A stretch of 7,211 nucleotides of DNA from the NCBI GenBank assembly GCA_947506075.1, contig CANNNN010000129.1, positions 1 to 7,211 of the forward strand, given 5' to 3'. Position numbers and translations under genes: made by a program. The notes under the pieces are model-generated. The model was not told the DNA's origin. It did not search any database and worked only from the letters and a program-made list of their open reading frames with translations. This DNA comes from Methylococcaceae bacterium. GTDB lineage: Bacteria; Pseudomonadota; Gammaproteobacteria; Methylococcales; Methylomonadaceae. This document shows positions 1-5,750 of the stretch, piece by piece; position 1 is the stretch's first letter; each line of letters starts with the position of its first letter.

Positions 1-125
1 GCATTTGCTATCCGCTTCTTTCAGGCTGACCTCGCGGTTTTCCCCTTGCGGTTTCGCTACGGTTGTCGTTACTACTTCCGGTTATCTCCTTTCAGATAAC
101 AAGTTTTAGCCCATGCTGGGCACAC
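1..125 (-). mobile_element. 5' end of a probable group II intron (partial)
   Basis: Read on the minus strand from 125, the sequence opens with GTGTG, the 5' boundary consensus of group II introns (GUGYG). It continues with a short hairpin (GCCCA/TGGGC, 109-121), then a 7-bp hairpin (GTTATCT/AGATAAC, 81-100, loop of six), then a run of AACCG-type segments and a stretch reading CCTGAAAGAAGCGGATAGC, which resembles domain I of bacterial group II introns as I remember them. The intron runs off the left edge, so the catalytic core, the reverse transcriptase/maturase gene and the 3' end are not visible. It is in the same orientation as purM but lies downstream of it and interrupts no gene. The junction falls exactly at the foot of a palindromic repeat, which suits class C introns that target hairpins. 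The class cannot be assigned from 125 bases. The alternative is the end of some other mobile element. Confidence 0.6.
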
Positions 126-201
126 GAGTGCAGGCTTCGCCTGCAAGCAGGCGAAGCCTGCACTCCAGACGTCTGATTTAATGTCGCTTAATCATTGATG
201 G
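126..201 (-). repeat. Palindromic repeat element, copy 1 (intron-interrupted)
   Basis: Two perfect 19-base arms (126-144 and 147-165) are separated by AA. On the minus-strand side they are preceded by a non-palindromic head (201 down to 166) that includes GATTAAGCGACATTAAATC and the 10-bp palindrome CAGACGTCTG (166-175). The head matches copy 3 at 31 of 36 positions and copy 2 at 30 of 36. Each arm is itself a small hairpin (GCAGGC with a TTC or GAA triloop), so one long stem or two short ones can form. The far side, which continues CCAA in the other copies, is replaced after one C by the putative intron start. The element lies downstream of purM. No T-tract follows, so it is not a standard terminator. 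Confidence 0.9.
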
Positions 202-222
202 CATCAATAGCGCGACACCGGT

Positions 223-238
223 GAGACAGTGCTGTCTC
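223..238. repeat. Small inverted repeat after purM
   Basis: GAGACAG and CTGTCTC (7 bp) are separated by TG, 27 bp beyond the purM stop codon. It could form a short hairpin at the end of the purM transcript, but no run of T follows on the minus strand. It may protect the mRNA end or be incidental. It is separate from the larger repeat element at 126-201. Confidence 0.4.
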
Positions 239-264
239 TGGCTTGTTGCTAATCCCGGCCCAAA

Positions 265-1311
265 CTAGGCCAGGTAGATAACTTCAGGCTTGCCATCAGA
301 CTCAACCAGTTCGCCGATAGTAAAAGCCGTTTCGCCCAATTGGGCTAGCGTTGCCAGCGTCGTTGGTTCATCTTCGGCCGCAACACAAACTATCATGCCA
401 ATTCCGCAATTAAAGGTGATCAGCATATCCGCAAGCGATACATTGCCCTTTTCCTGCAACCACTTGAAAATAGACGGAAACTCCCAGGAAGCCAGGTTAA
501 TATGCGCATTAGTGCCTAGCGGAAGCACACGTGGCAAATTCTCGGTTAATCCGCCGCCGGTAATATGCGCCAGCGCGTGTACCGGCACTTCATCCAGCAG
601 CGACAATAACGACTTGACGTAGATGCTGGTCGGAGCCAGTAAGGCAGACCCCAAGGTTTGGCCATCGAACGAATCGGACAAAGCACTATGACTGTGACTA
701 ATGATTTTCCGGATTAATGAATAACCGTTGGAATGCGGACCAGAAGATGCAATGCCAATCAGCTTGTCGCCTGCTTTGACCTTTGTACCGTCGAGCACTT
801 TGCTCTTTTCCACGATACCGACGCAAAACCCCGCCAGATCATATTCGCCATCCGCATACATGCCCGGCATTTCTGCGGTCTCGCCGCCGACCAGCGCCGC
901 ACCTGCCAGCTCACAGCCTTTGCCTATGCCTTCTACGACTGCAGCTGCGGTATCGACATCAAGCTTACCGGTTGCGAAATAATCGAGAAAAAACAAGGGT
1001 TCAGCACCCTGAACAATAATATCGTTAACGCACATCGCGACCAGATCGATACCAATGGTGTCATGAATACCCATCTCGTTGGCCAACTTCAGCTTGGTAC
1101 CTACGCCATCGGTGCCGGAAACCAGAATCGGCTGCTGATAACGATCCAGCGGCAGTTCAAACATTGAACCGAAACCGCCCAAACCGGCCATGACCCCCGC
1201 TGTCCGTGTTCTGGCGGCAATAGGTTTGATGCGTTCAACCAATGCATTGCCGGCTTCAATGTCAACGCCTGCGCTTTTATAATTCAAGCTTTCCTGATTT
1301 TGTTCGCTCAA
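265..1311 (-). CDS. purM: Phosphoribosylformylglycinamidine cyclo-ligase (AIR synthetase)
   Basis: This cytoplasmic enzyme carries out the ATP-dependent ring closure of FGAM to aminoimidazole ribonucleotide, the fifth step of purine synthesis. The 348 residues match the usual length (about 345). Family signatures are SGTDGVGTK (residues 65-73), the VGGETAEMPG block (141-150), the SSGPHSNGYSL loop (189-199) and TFNCGIGM (299-306). The start is TTG (1309-1311): an in-frame TAG lies 18 bases upstream with no ATG or GTG between, and the family's conserved YKxAGVDI segment begins by residue 11. The ribosome-binding site is weak (AAGAGAA). Residue 298 is Ile, where I recall an Arg in E. coli PurM (MLRTFN). 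In many gammaproteobacteria purN is adjacent; here purM is followed by a repeat and a putative intron, so any purN would lie outside the window. Confidence 0.97.
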   Translation of the reverse strand: MSEQNQESLNYKSAGVDIEAGNALVERIKPIAARTRTAGVMAGLGGFGSMFELPLDRYQQPILVSGTDGVGTKLKLANEMGIHDTIGIDLVAMCVNDIIVQGAEPLFFLDYFATGKLDVDTAAAVVEGIGKGCELAGAALVGGETAEMPGMYADGEYDLAGFCVGIVEKSKVLDGTKVKAGDKLIGIASSGPHSNGYSLIRKIISHSHSALSDSFDGQTLGSALLAPTSIYVKSLLSLLDEVPVHALAHITGGGLTENLPRVLPLGTNAHINLASWEFPSIFKWLQEKGNVSLADMLITFNCGIGMIVCVAAEDEPTTLATLAQLGETAFTIGELVESDGKPEVIYLA

Positions 1312-1323
1312 TGTGCTGTTCTC

Positions 1324-1351
1324 TTGCTAAAATTTAAACTTCCGATATTGT
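1324..1351 (+). promoter_or_regulatory. Candidate sigma-70 promoter for the secreted-protein gene
   Basis: TTGCTA (1324-1329) and TATTGT (1346-1351) are separated by 16 bases, each matching four of six consensus positions. They would start a transcript near 1358, just before the GGAGG at 1375-1379. The divergent purM promoter must lie in the same 207-bp gap, but I see no convincing -35/-10 pair for it. This is a weak call by eye. Confidence 0.3.
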
Positions 1352-1387
1352 ACAAGACATCATCGGTTTTGTCTGGAGGTTATGAAT

Positions 1388-1522
1388 ATGTGTAAACTTT
1401 ATCACGGCTGTGAGCGCTTTAGCCCTGCCAACTGCCGGATTTTGATATGCAGCAAGTATCGACACACAGGATCAACCAAAACGACTCATGACAACATCCA
1501 ATTTTTTAAGGAGAGGATATGA
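1388..1522 (+). CDS. Possible 44-aa cysteine-containing small protein or leader peptide
   Basis: An ATG at 1388 sits 8 bases after a strong Shine-Dalgarno sequence (GGAGG, 1375-1379). It opens a frame of 44 codons ending at TGA (1520-1522). That stop overlaps the ATG of the next gene as ATGA, the classic arrangement for translational coupling. An earlier in-frame ATG at 1382 is too close to the GGAGG. The peptide begins MCKLYHGCERFSPANC and has cysteines at 2, 8, 16 and 21, followed by a polar, Thr/His/Lys-rich tail. There is no signal peptide or membrane segment and I recognise no family. The frame occupies two thirds of the upstream gap. It could be a leader peptide or a small co-translated protein. 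It could also be chance, since the next gene has its own good Shine-Dalgarno site inside this frame. Confidence 0.4.
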   Translation: MCKLYHGCERFSPANCRILICSKYRHTGSTKTTHDNIQFFKERI

Positions 1523-1923
1523 AAGCGACAAAAATATTTAGCCCGGTACTCTTTATTGCAGCGACATTATTAACCAGCACTGTTTATGCATACGATCCCG
1601 GCCAGGTAGAAGAGACTTGCAAAAAGCCCCAATTCAGAGATTTCAACCTGCCCGTCTATCAGGAACCCGATAAAACCGAAGTCCCTCCTGAATCAAAGCT
1701 TATATTTACGGTCTCATCCTGGGCTAATCCGCACACCATCAAATTGACCGCTAAAAACCAAAATCTCGACTTTTCCGTTGAAAGCAACACCAGTTTTCAC
1801 CGCGTAACAGCAACCTTGCCCGCAGCTTTCACCGGTCAATTTGTCAGAATCAATGTCGGCGCTACTGCAGTCTTAGGATGTCACGACAAAGTTGGTTGGC
1901 TGATTAAAGTCGCTGATAAATAG
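1519..1923 (+). CDS. Small secreted/periplasmic protein, function unknown
   Basis: The protein has 134 residues and a clear Sec signal peptide: Lys at 2 and 5, a hydrophobic core at about 8-20, and a likely cut after VYA (residue 24). This leaves a mature domain of about 110 residues. The mature part has two cysteines (C34 in EETCKKPQF and C121 in VLGCHDKVGW) that could form a disulfide across the domain. The middle (about 58-112) alternates hydrophobic and polar residues, as in a beta-sandwich, and includes LPAAFTGQFVRIN. I recall similar short secreted proteins in methanotrophs but know no function. The start is fixed by AAGGAG at 1508-1513, five bases before the ATG. It is the only clear plus-strand gene here, divergent from purM and convergent with guaD, and may be coupled to the small frame upstream. 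Confidence 0.85.
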   Translation: MKATKIFSPVLFIAATLLTSTVYAYDPGQVEETCKKPQFRDFNLPVYQEPDKTEVPPESKLIFTVSSWANPHTIKLTAKNQNLDFSVESNTSFHRVTATLPAAFTGQFVRINVGATAVLGCHDKVGWLIKVADK

Positions 1924-1936
1924 TCGCGGTGACGGG

Positions 1937-1980
1937 GCGGAGGGCGATCTTTTAGTTTTATGTCTTTCGCCCGCTTTTCT
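1937..1980 (+). terminator. Probable terminator between the secreted-protein gene and guaD
   Basis: GGGCGA (1942-1947) pairs with TCGCCC (1967-1972). The stem can be extended by GC (1937-1938) with GC (1973-1974) across a three-base bulge. A TTTTCT run (1975-1980) follows on the plus strand. It begins 14 bases after the plus-strand stop codon and ends at the guaD stop codon, where two convergent transcripts meet. The loop is long (19 bases), so efficiency is uncertain. On the minus strand no T-run follows the stem. Confidence 0.5.
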
Positions 1981-2446
1981 AATAAAGCACCTTGTCGCTT
2001 TTTTTGGCCCAGAGTTCAAACGGCTGCATCGCATTCGGCAGATTGACATGGAGCATTGCGATACTGCGCTGATGCGGCAAAACTGAAATCTCATCGTAAA
2101 TGAAACTGTCGTCAAAGTTGGCGGCAGCGGCATCATGCCGACTACAGGCAAAATAGACTTTTGCCAGCCTCGCCCAGTAGATTGCCCCTAAGCACATTGG
2201 ACAGGGCTCGCAACTGGAATAAAGTATGCAGCCCTGCAACTGGAAGTTATTCAGCTTTTTACAGGCCAGTCGTATAGCCATCACTTCCGCATGAGCGGTA
2301 GGGTCGAGTGTGCTGGTGACCTTATTGCCGCTCGCGGCAATAAGCTGATTATCTTTTACGATAACCGCCCCATAAGGCCCGCCCTCCCCTGACTTCGCAT
2401 TTTCGACCGCAAGGTCAATAGCTTGCTGCAAAAACGCCTTATGCAT
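1979..2446 (-). CDS. guaD: Guanine deaminase (CDA-fold, GuaD type)
   Basis: This zinc enzyme hydrolyses guanine to xanthine and ammonia in the cytoplasm. The 155 residues match Bacillus subtilis GuaD (156). The zinc and catalytic motifs are HAE (52-54, His ligand and proton-shuttle Glu) and PCPMC (81-85, ligands C82 and C85). The substrate-side features GGPYGAVIV (22-30), N41 and FDDSFIYDE (111-119) are of GuaD type, and the chain ends in Tyr (Y155), as in GuaD, where the C-terminal Tyr reaches an active site. These argue against tRNA adenosine deaminase TadA. The related Nitrosomonas europaea enzyme also accepts ammeline, so side activities are possible. The ATG directly follows the metA stop (TAGATG, no gap) and has no good Shine-Dalgarno sequence, so translation probably depends on ribosomes finishing metA. 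It is the last gene of the operon. Confidence 0.9.
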   Translation of the reverse strand: MHKAFLQQAIDLAVENAKSGEGGPYGAVIVKDNQLIAASGNKVTSTLDPTAHAEVMAIRLACKKLNNFQLQGCILYSSCEPCPMCLGAIYWARLAKVYFACSRHDAAAANFDDSFIYDEISVLPHQRSIAMLHVNLPNAMQPFELWAKKSDKVLY

Positions 2447-3511
2447 CTACAAGCCCAACGGATTATTGGGGTCTACGCCGTCCATAAAAGGCAGGCCTCG
2501 CTGCTGATGGGTCAGTTGATATATTTTTCCCAGCCAGTTATTAAAGACTGCTTTAGCCGTGTCGCCCCAGGTATTATCTATATGTTCCAGGATCTGATTT
2601 TCCGGGAACTCCGCAAGCCTTAGCCCGTTGCGCCGGGCTGATCTTACCTGCTGCTCATAAGCGGCAAGAATCTGCTGAACTTCGTCATTAAAGTAGTGGT
2701 CGGGAAATGGCGGGTAATCGTCCAGCTCGGCGCGATAAAAACGCAACACCTCACGCTTGTATTCTTTCAACAGGCTGACGTCATCATATTCCGGATGCCC
2801 CTGAAAAAACACAATGCGAAAACCGTCAGGGCTGACCGCAAGGTGCACTCCGGCTTCCTTGCTGACCGCCAGAACTTTAAGCCCGTGTTGCTCCATATCG
2901 CTTTGGAATATCTCATTAAACCGGGAATGCGGCACATCGAATTTGGTGTTGATTTCTGCGACCAACGGATGAGTGCGGTCGGTTAATTTGTGGGGAAACA
3001 CACCCCAGCGCTTGACAGGCAAGCGGGTACGCTCAACCCCATAATAATATTGAATAACGGCATGCGTAGCCAGGCATGAACACAATATCGAGGTGACATT
3101 TTCCTTAGCCCAGAAAAAAACCTCAGTCAACGGTTCCCAGAAGTCTTCTTCGGGTAGACTGGGATGAGTGACATTAGCGCCGCTGATGATCAGCGCATCC
3201 AGTCCCTCCCGTTTAATTTTCTCGAAGGGTTCGTAATATTTGGCAATATGAGCTTGAGTTTCAGGGCTTCTTTTCATGCCCTCAATGGTAAAAGGATGCA
3301 CATGAAATTGAACAATTTGATTACAGGCACCCACTAAGCGGAAAAACTGTCTTTCTGTGGCTTCCAGCGCTGCATCGGGCATCATATTGAGCAAACCGAT
3401 ATGCATCTCCCTAATATCCTGATTTCTGGCGCGCTCCGGATCTAATACTTCTTCGCCTTCTTCACGCAGACGTTGAAAGGTTGGTAAATCAGTATGAGCA
3501 ACTAAAGGCAT
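2447..3511 (-). CDS. metA: Homoserine O-acyltransferase, MetA family (annotated succinyltransferase)
   Basis: It acylates the hydroxyl of homoserine, the first committed step of methionine synthesis. The fold is glutamine-amidotransferase-like. Family features are LNMMPDAALEATERQF (41-56), the substrate loop GANVTHPSL (111-119), the nucleophile C146 in SCLATHA, and the His-Glu pair H239/E241 in HPEYD. At 354 residues it is longer than E. coli MetA (309), with an added C-terminal part from about 265 on. By my alignment from memory, residue 115 matches E. coli Gly111, the position reported to separate succinyl-CoA (Gly) from acetyl-CoA (Glu) users. Here it is Thr, so the acyl donor is uncertain. 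Translation starts 15 bases after the upstream ATPase stop, behind a purine-rich site (GGGAGGGAG) overlapping that stop. No SAM or Met regulatory site is visible just upstream, since the gene is internal to the operon. Confidence 0.93.
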   Translation of the reverse strand: MPLVAHTDLPTFQRLREEGEEVLDPERARNQDIREMHIGLLNMMPDAALEATERQFFRLVGACNQIVQFHVHPFTIEGMKRSPETQAHIAKYYEPFEKIKREGLDALIISGANVTHPSLPEEDFWEPLTEVFFWAKENVTSILCSCLATHAVIQYYYGVERTRLPVKRWGVFPHKLTDRTHPLVAEINTKFDVPHSRFNEIFQSDMEQHGLKVLAVSKEAGVHLAVSPDGFRIVFFQGHPEYDDVSLLKEYKREVLRFYRAELDDYPPFPDHYFNDEVQQILAAYEQQVRSARRNGLRLAEFPENQILEHIDNTWGDTAKAVFNNWLGKIYQLTHQQRGLPFMDGVDPNNPLGL

Positions 3512-3526
3512 AAACGGACTCCCTCC

Positions 3527-4375
3527 CTAGCATTGCCTGGAAGCCAGCGCAGCAGCGATAAGCCGGTTAAAATCATCCTCGCCTTTAACATTGGCAACAT
3601 CATTCGCATCAATAGTATAGCCATATTGATCGGCGATAGCCTGGTAGCGAGGCAGTCGGGACTTGAATAATTCGGGAAAAACCCAGGACACAAACTCATC
3701 CGGCGGCATAACATCCGTTGACCCATAGTTTTTCAAACGCATAAATTCCGCAAGCTTCTGATCAAGAAAATCTTCCCGATAATACAGCGGCTTGGGATCG
3801 GACTTTGCGCGCTCAATAATGGTTTGCTCCAATTCCGGGGGAATTTTAATGTAAACGATCAGCGTGTTCTGTGCCAGTATTTCTAGCGTTTTCGGACTAT
3901 CTAGCTCACAAACACTGCCGCCCGCATCATTGATAAAATGGTGATAACCATAAATGTCTTCAGCTTTATGAATAAAGTCAGGTACATCGTTCATCGCGGC
4001 AACTTCAGCCTGATGATGCAGCTTTTGCCTACGCTTGAATTCCTGCAACGACAGACCGCCCAAATCAGGATTACCCAGTTTGCCAAGAAAGCTGGAAACA
4101 GGCGTCAGATTATCAACGGTTATTTTATTGGAAATACAAATGGAGTCGGACAGCAGCAGCTCACGCAAAAACGGAACCAGCATGGCCTGACGTTTAATAT
4201 TGTCCAGGATGGGCTCTTCCAGATATTTTGTGCCGATCCGATAGTCGCCGGAATAGTGATACCAATTAGCTTTGGGCAATTTATTAGCCAATGTGGTTTT
4301 TCCCGCACCGGACATCGCCAGTAGGGTGATTCGTTTCGACTTCCAGTCCAGGAACGCCTGCGGACTCATTTTCAT
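3527..4375 (-). CDS. Uncharacterised P-loop ATPase/kinase-like protein
   Basis: The protein has 282 residues with one clear motif: a Walker A loop, AMSGAGKTT, at residues 20-28 (K26, T27), right after a beta strand (RITLL). Then come HYSGDYRIGTKYL (40-52), a mostly helical middle with LGNPDLGGLSLQEFKRRQ (100-117), a segment VCELDSPKTLEIL (155-167), and the strand LIVYIKIPP (172-180). This order resembles small nucleoside- or metabolite-kinase folds, but I cannot name the substrate. No membrane segment or signal peptide is seen, so it is likely cytoplasmic. It sits between the DUF6763-like gene and metA with 15-base gaps on each side, implying co-transcription. Its AGGAAA site lies 7 bases before the ATG, and a second ATG two codons on is possible. 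A role linked to methionine or amino-acid metabolism is only an inference from position. Confidence 0.8.
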   Translation of the reverse strand: MKMSPQAFLDWKSKRITLLAMSGAGKTTLANKLPKANWYHYSGDYRIGTKYLEEPILDNIKRQAMLVPFLRELLLSDSICISNKITVDNLTPVSSFLGKLGNPDLGGLSLQEFKRRQKLHHQAEVAAMNDVPDFIHKAEDIYGYHHFINDAGGSVCELDSPKTLEILAQNTLIVYIKIPPELEQTIIERAKSDPKPLYYREDFLDQKLAEFMRLKNYGSTDVMPPDEFVSWVFPELFKSRLPRYQAIADQYGYTIDANDVANVKGEDDFNRLIAAALASRQC

Positions 4376-4390
4376 TTGCTGGTTTCCTAA

Positions 4391-4690
4391 TTAATCCAGA
4401 TAATCTTCAATGTCCATATCTTCGGGATTGGGTTTATGTTCATCGGTATCGCTATAGCCTAGGTCATCGCTTTCAATATCGTCAAAAGGCGCGCTCCAGT
4501 CTTCAGGATCCTCGATAAAATCGAAGGTCGAGGTATACCAGCTGTCATGATCATATTCACCAATATCACCGTTAAGGTATTGGACTTCGATCGCGTCATC
4601 GCTTTCCTCAATCGCGACGACTTTAAATTTCAGGTTGTTTTCTACGTCCTTGTACCAACTGCCAATGATAGGGTCTGTTATTGTTGTCAT
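4391..4690 (-). CDS. Small acidic protein, DUF6763-like
   Basis: The protein has 99 residues and is strongly acidic. The N-terminal part (about 7-52) carries PIIGSWYKD, FKVVAIEESDDAIEVQYLNG and EYDHDSWY, with the pattern of a small beta-barrel or SH3-like domain. The second half is a disordered-looking tail rich in Asp and Glu with DPEDWSAPFDDIE (61-73) and DDLGYSDTD (75-83). From memory this pattern is the gammaproteobacterial family DUF6763, whose function is unknown. The ATG is preceded by GAGG at a normal distance. It is the first gene of the four-gene operon leading to the ATPase, metA and guaD. Acidic tails of this sort can bind basic partners or nucleic-acid-binding proteins, but nothing here shows which. 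Confidence 0.8.
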   Translation of the reverse strand: MTTITDPIIGSWYKDVENNLKFKVVAIEESDDAIEVQYLNGDIGEYDHDSWYTSTFDFIEDPEDWSAPFDDIESDDLGYSDTDEHKPNPEDMDIEDYLD

Positions 4691-4856
4691 AGTTATGCCT
4701 CAATGCTGGTCTGGAATGTTTCGATACAAAATATCGTCCGATACGTAATGTTACTAGGAAGGCTAAATAAAATACAAAAATATTTCACACCGACCGGGAT
4801 AAATCTATTTTTCTGATTTTATATTGAAATTTGTGTTACCGGCATGGTTATAGCTA
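4691..4856 (-). promoter_or_regulatory. AT-rich leader, likely promoter region of the metA operon
   Basis: This 166-bp gap must hold the promoter of the DUF6763-like/ATPase/metA/guaD operon. Read on the minus strand, a TATAAA lies at 4823-4818 but has no good -35 at the right distance, and a small inverted repeat CGATA/TATCG lies at about 4722-4736. No SAM-I type riboswitch, Met-box pair or other known leader is recognisable. The region ends at repeat copy 2. Confidence 0.3.
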
Positions 4857-4933
4857 CCATTGATGATTAAGCGATAATAAAGCAGACGTCTCGAGTGCAG
4901 GCTTCGCCTGCTTTGCAGGCGAAGCCTGCACTC
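4857..4933 (+). repeat. Palindromic repeat element, copy 2
   Basis: The head (4857-4892) reads left to right and includes GATGATTAAGCGATAATAAA and CAGACGTCT. It is followed by two perfect 19-base arms (4893-4911 and 4915-4933) separated by TTT. The palindrome ends 9 bases beyond the hydrolase stop codon, so a transcript leaving that gene would enter the hairpin at once. No T-tract follows. After TCCAA (4932-4936) the similarity to copy 3 stops, so the far-side sequence seen in copy 3 is missing here. Confidence 0.9.
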
Positions 4934-4942
4934 CAACGCCTT

Positions 4943-5719
4943 CTAATTACCAGGTATTATGGGCCCTAAGGTTTTGCCCACATCCTCCAAGAACGTCAAG
5001 ATATGCGGCAAGATCAAATCAGAGCGCATATTGGCTTGCGAATGATTAAGCCCGGGAAGAGACACAAACGTCGCCGTCGGCATCTGCTTGAAACATGCCT
5101 CGACTTGACGGAACCGCTGATCGTCCTCCCCAACATACAGGAAACATGGCATCGTCATAGTTGGAATAACATCTTCAAGCGAATCCCTATCGTGCATGGC
5201 CGCCACCAGCGCCTGAGGTTCATCCCACAGTAACTGTGCTCTGATCTCTGGGCTGGCGCGCAGACCCACAAATCGCTCCAAAGCCGCCAGACACGCCTCG
5301 GGGTCTGCGCGATCGACACCCTGAAAGGCGTCCATACTGTCGGCATAACAGTGCGCCCCACCCAAAATCAGCGCTTGCACCCGCTCCGCTGCATGCTTCG
5401 CCATGCCGAAACCGATCCAGCCGCCCATAGAGTAGCCCCAATAATGCGCCTTCTGTATACCCAGATCGTCCAATACCGCAACAACATCACTGACGCGCAA
5501 GGGCAAAGCATACGACGCGGCATCATGCGGTTTAGCGCTGTTGCCATGTCCCCTAGCGTCAACCAGAATGAGCTGATAGTGCTGCTGTAGCGGTTCGACA
5601 AAGCCGTTTTGATACCAGGCCTGTATACTCGCTGTACTCCCATGCTGGAGTACCAGCGGAGGGCCTAGGCCCTCGACCTGGTAATGGATACGAACGCCTT
5701 GATTGTCAACGTAGGGCAT
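4943..5719 (-). CDS. Alpha/beta hydrolase of unknown substrate
   Basis: The protein has 258 residues with the complete alpha/beta-hydrolase pattern: oxyanion-hole HGS (26-28), a DARGHGNS segment (54-61), nucleophile elbow GYSMGG (S97), acid at D199 or D200 in VGEDD, and base H226 in LNHSQ. The cap region (about 120-185) is short. No signal peptide is present, so it is cytoplasmic. The nearest types are general esterases or enol-lactonases; the substrate cannot be read from sequence. The ATG has a good Shine-Dalgarno sequence (AAGGGAG, 7 bases upstream). A TATACT (5746-5741, minus strand) could be a -10, suggesting independent transcription. Sampled lines hold 57-63% G+C (5221-5340, 5461-5520), against 42-47% for single lines in metA, the ATPase and cysZ. 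The gene is bracketed by same-orientation repeat copies 2 and 3, so it may be a late arrival. Confidence 0.9.
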   Translation of the reverse strand: MPYVDNQGVRIHYQVEGLGPPLVLQHGSTASIQAWYQNGFVEPLQQHYQLILVDARGHGNSAKPHDAASYALPLRVSDVVAVLDDLGIQKAHYWGYSMGGWIGFGMAKHAAERVQALILGGAHCYADSMDAFQGVDRADPEACLAALERFVGLRASPEIRAQLLWDEPQALVAAMHDRDSLEDVIPTMTMPCFLYVGEDDQRFRQVEACFKQMPTATFVSLPGLNHSQANMRSDLILPHILTFLEDVGKTLGPIIPGN

Positions 5720-5750
5720 TGCTATGCTCCCTTGTCAGACAGTATAGATG

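Noticed and set aside
733..1167. Long plus-strand frame opposite purM
   Set aside because: It lies wholly inside the well-supported purM gene, resembles no protein I know, and has no ribosome-binding site.
3938..4324. Plus-strand frame of 128 codons opposite the ATPase gene
   Set aside because: It is antisense to a gene with a clear Walker A motif and operon context, and its translation shows no recognisable domain.
4691..4856. SAM riboswitch or Met-box before the metA operon
   Set aside because: I found no recognisable SAM-riboswitch helices or repeated AGACGTCT-type Met-box. The AGACGTCT in the nearby repeat head occurs in copies 1 and 2, including next to purM, so it belongs to the repeat.
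4893..4933. Palindromes as Rho-independent terminators
   Set aside because: The stems are strong, but no T-run follows on either strand in any copy. They may still slow polymerase or protect mRNA ends.
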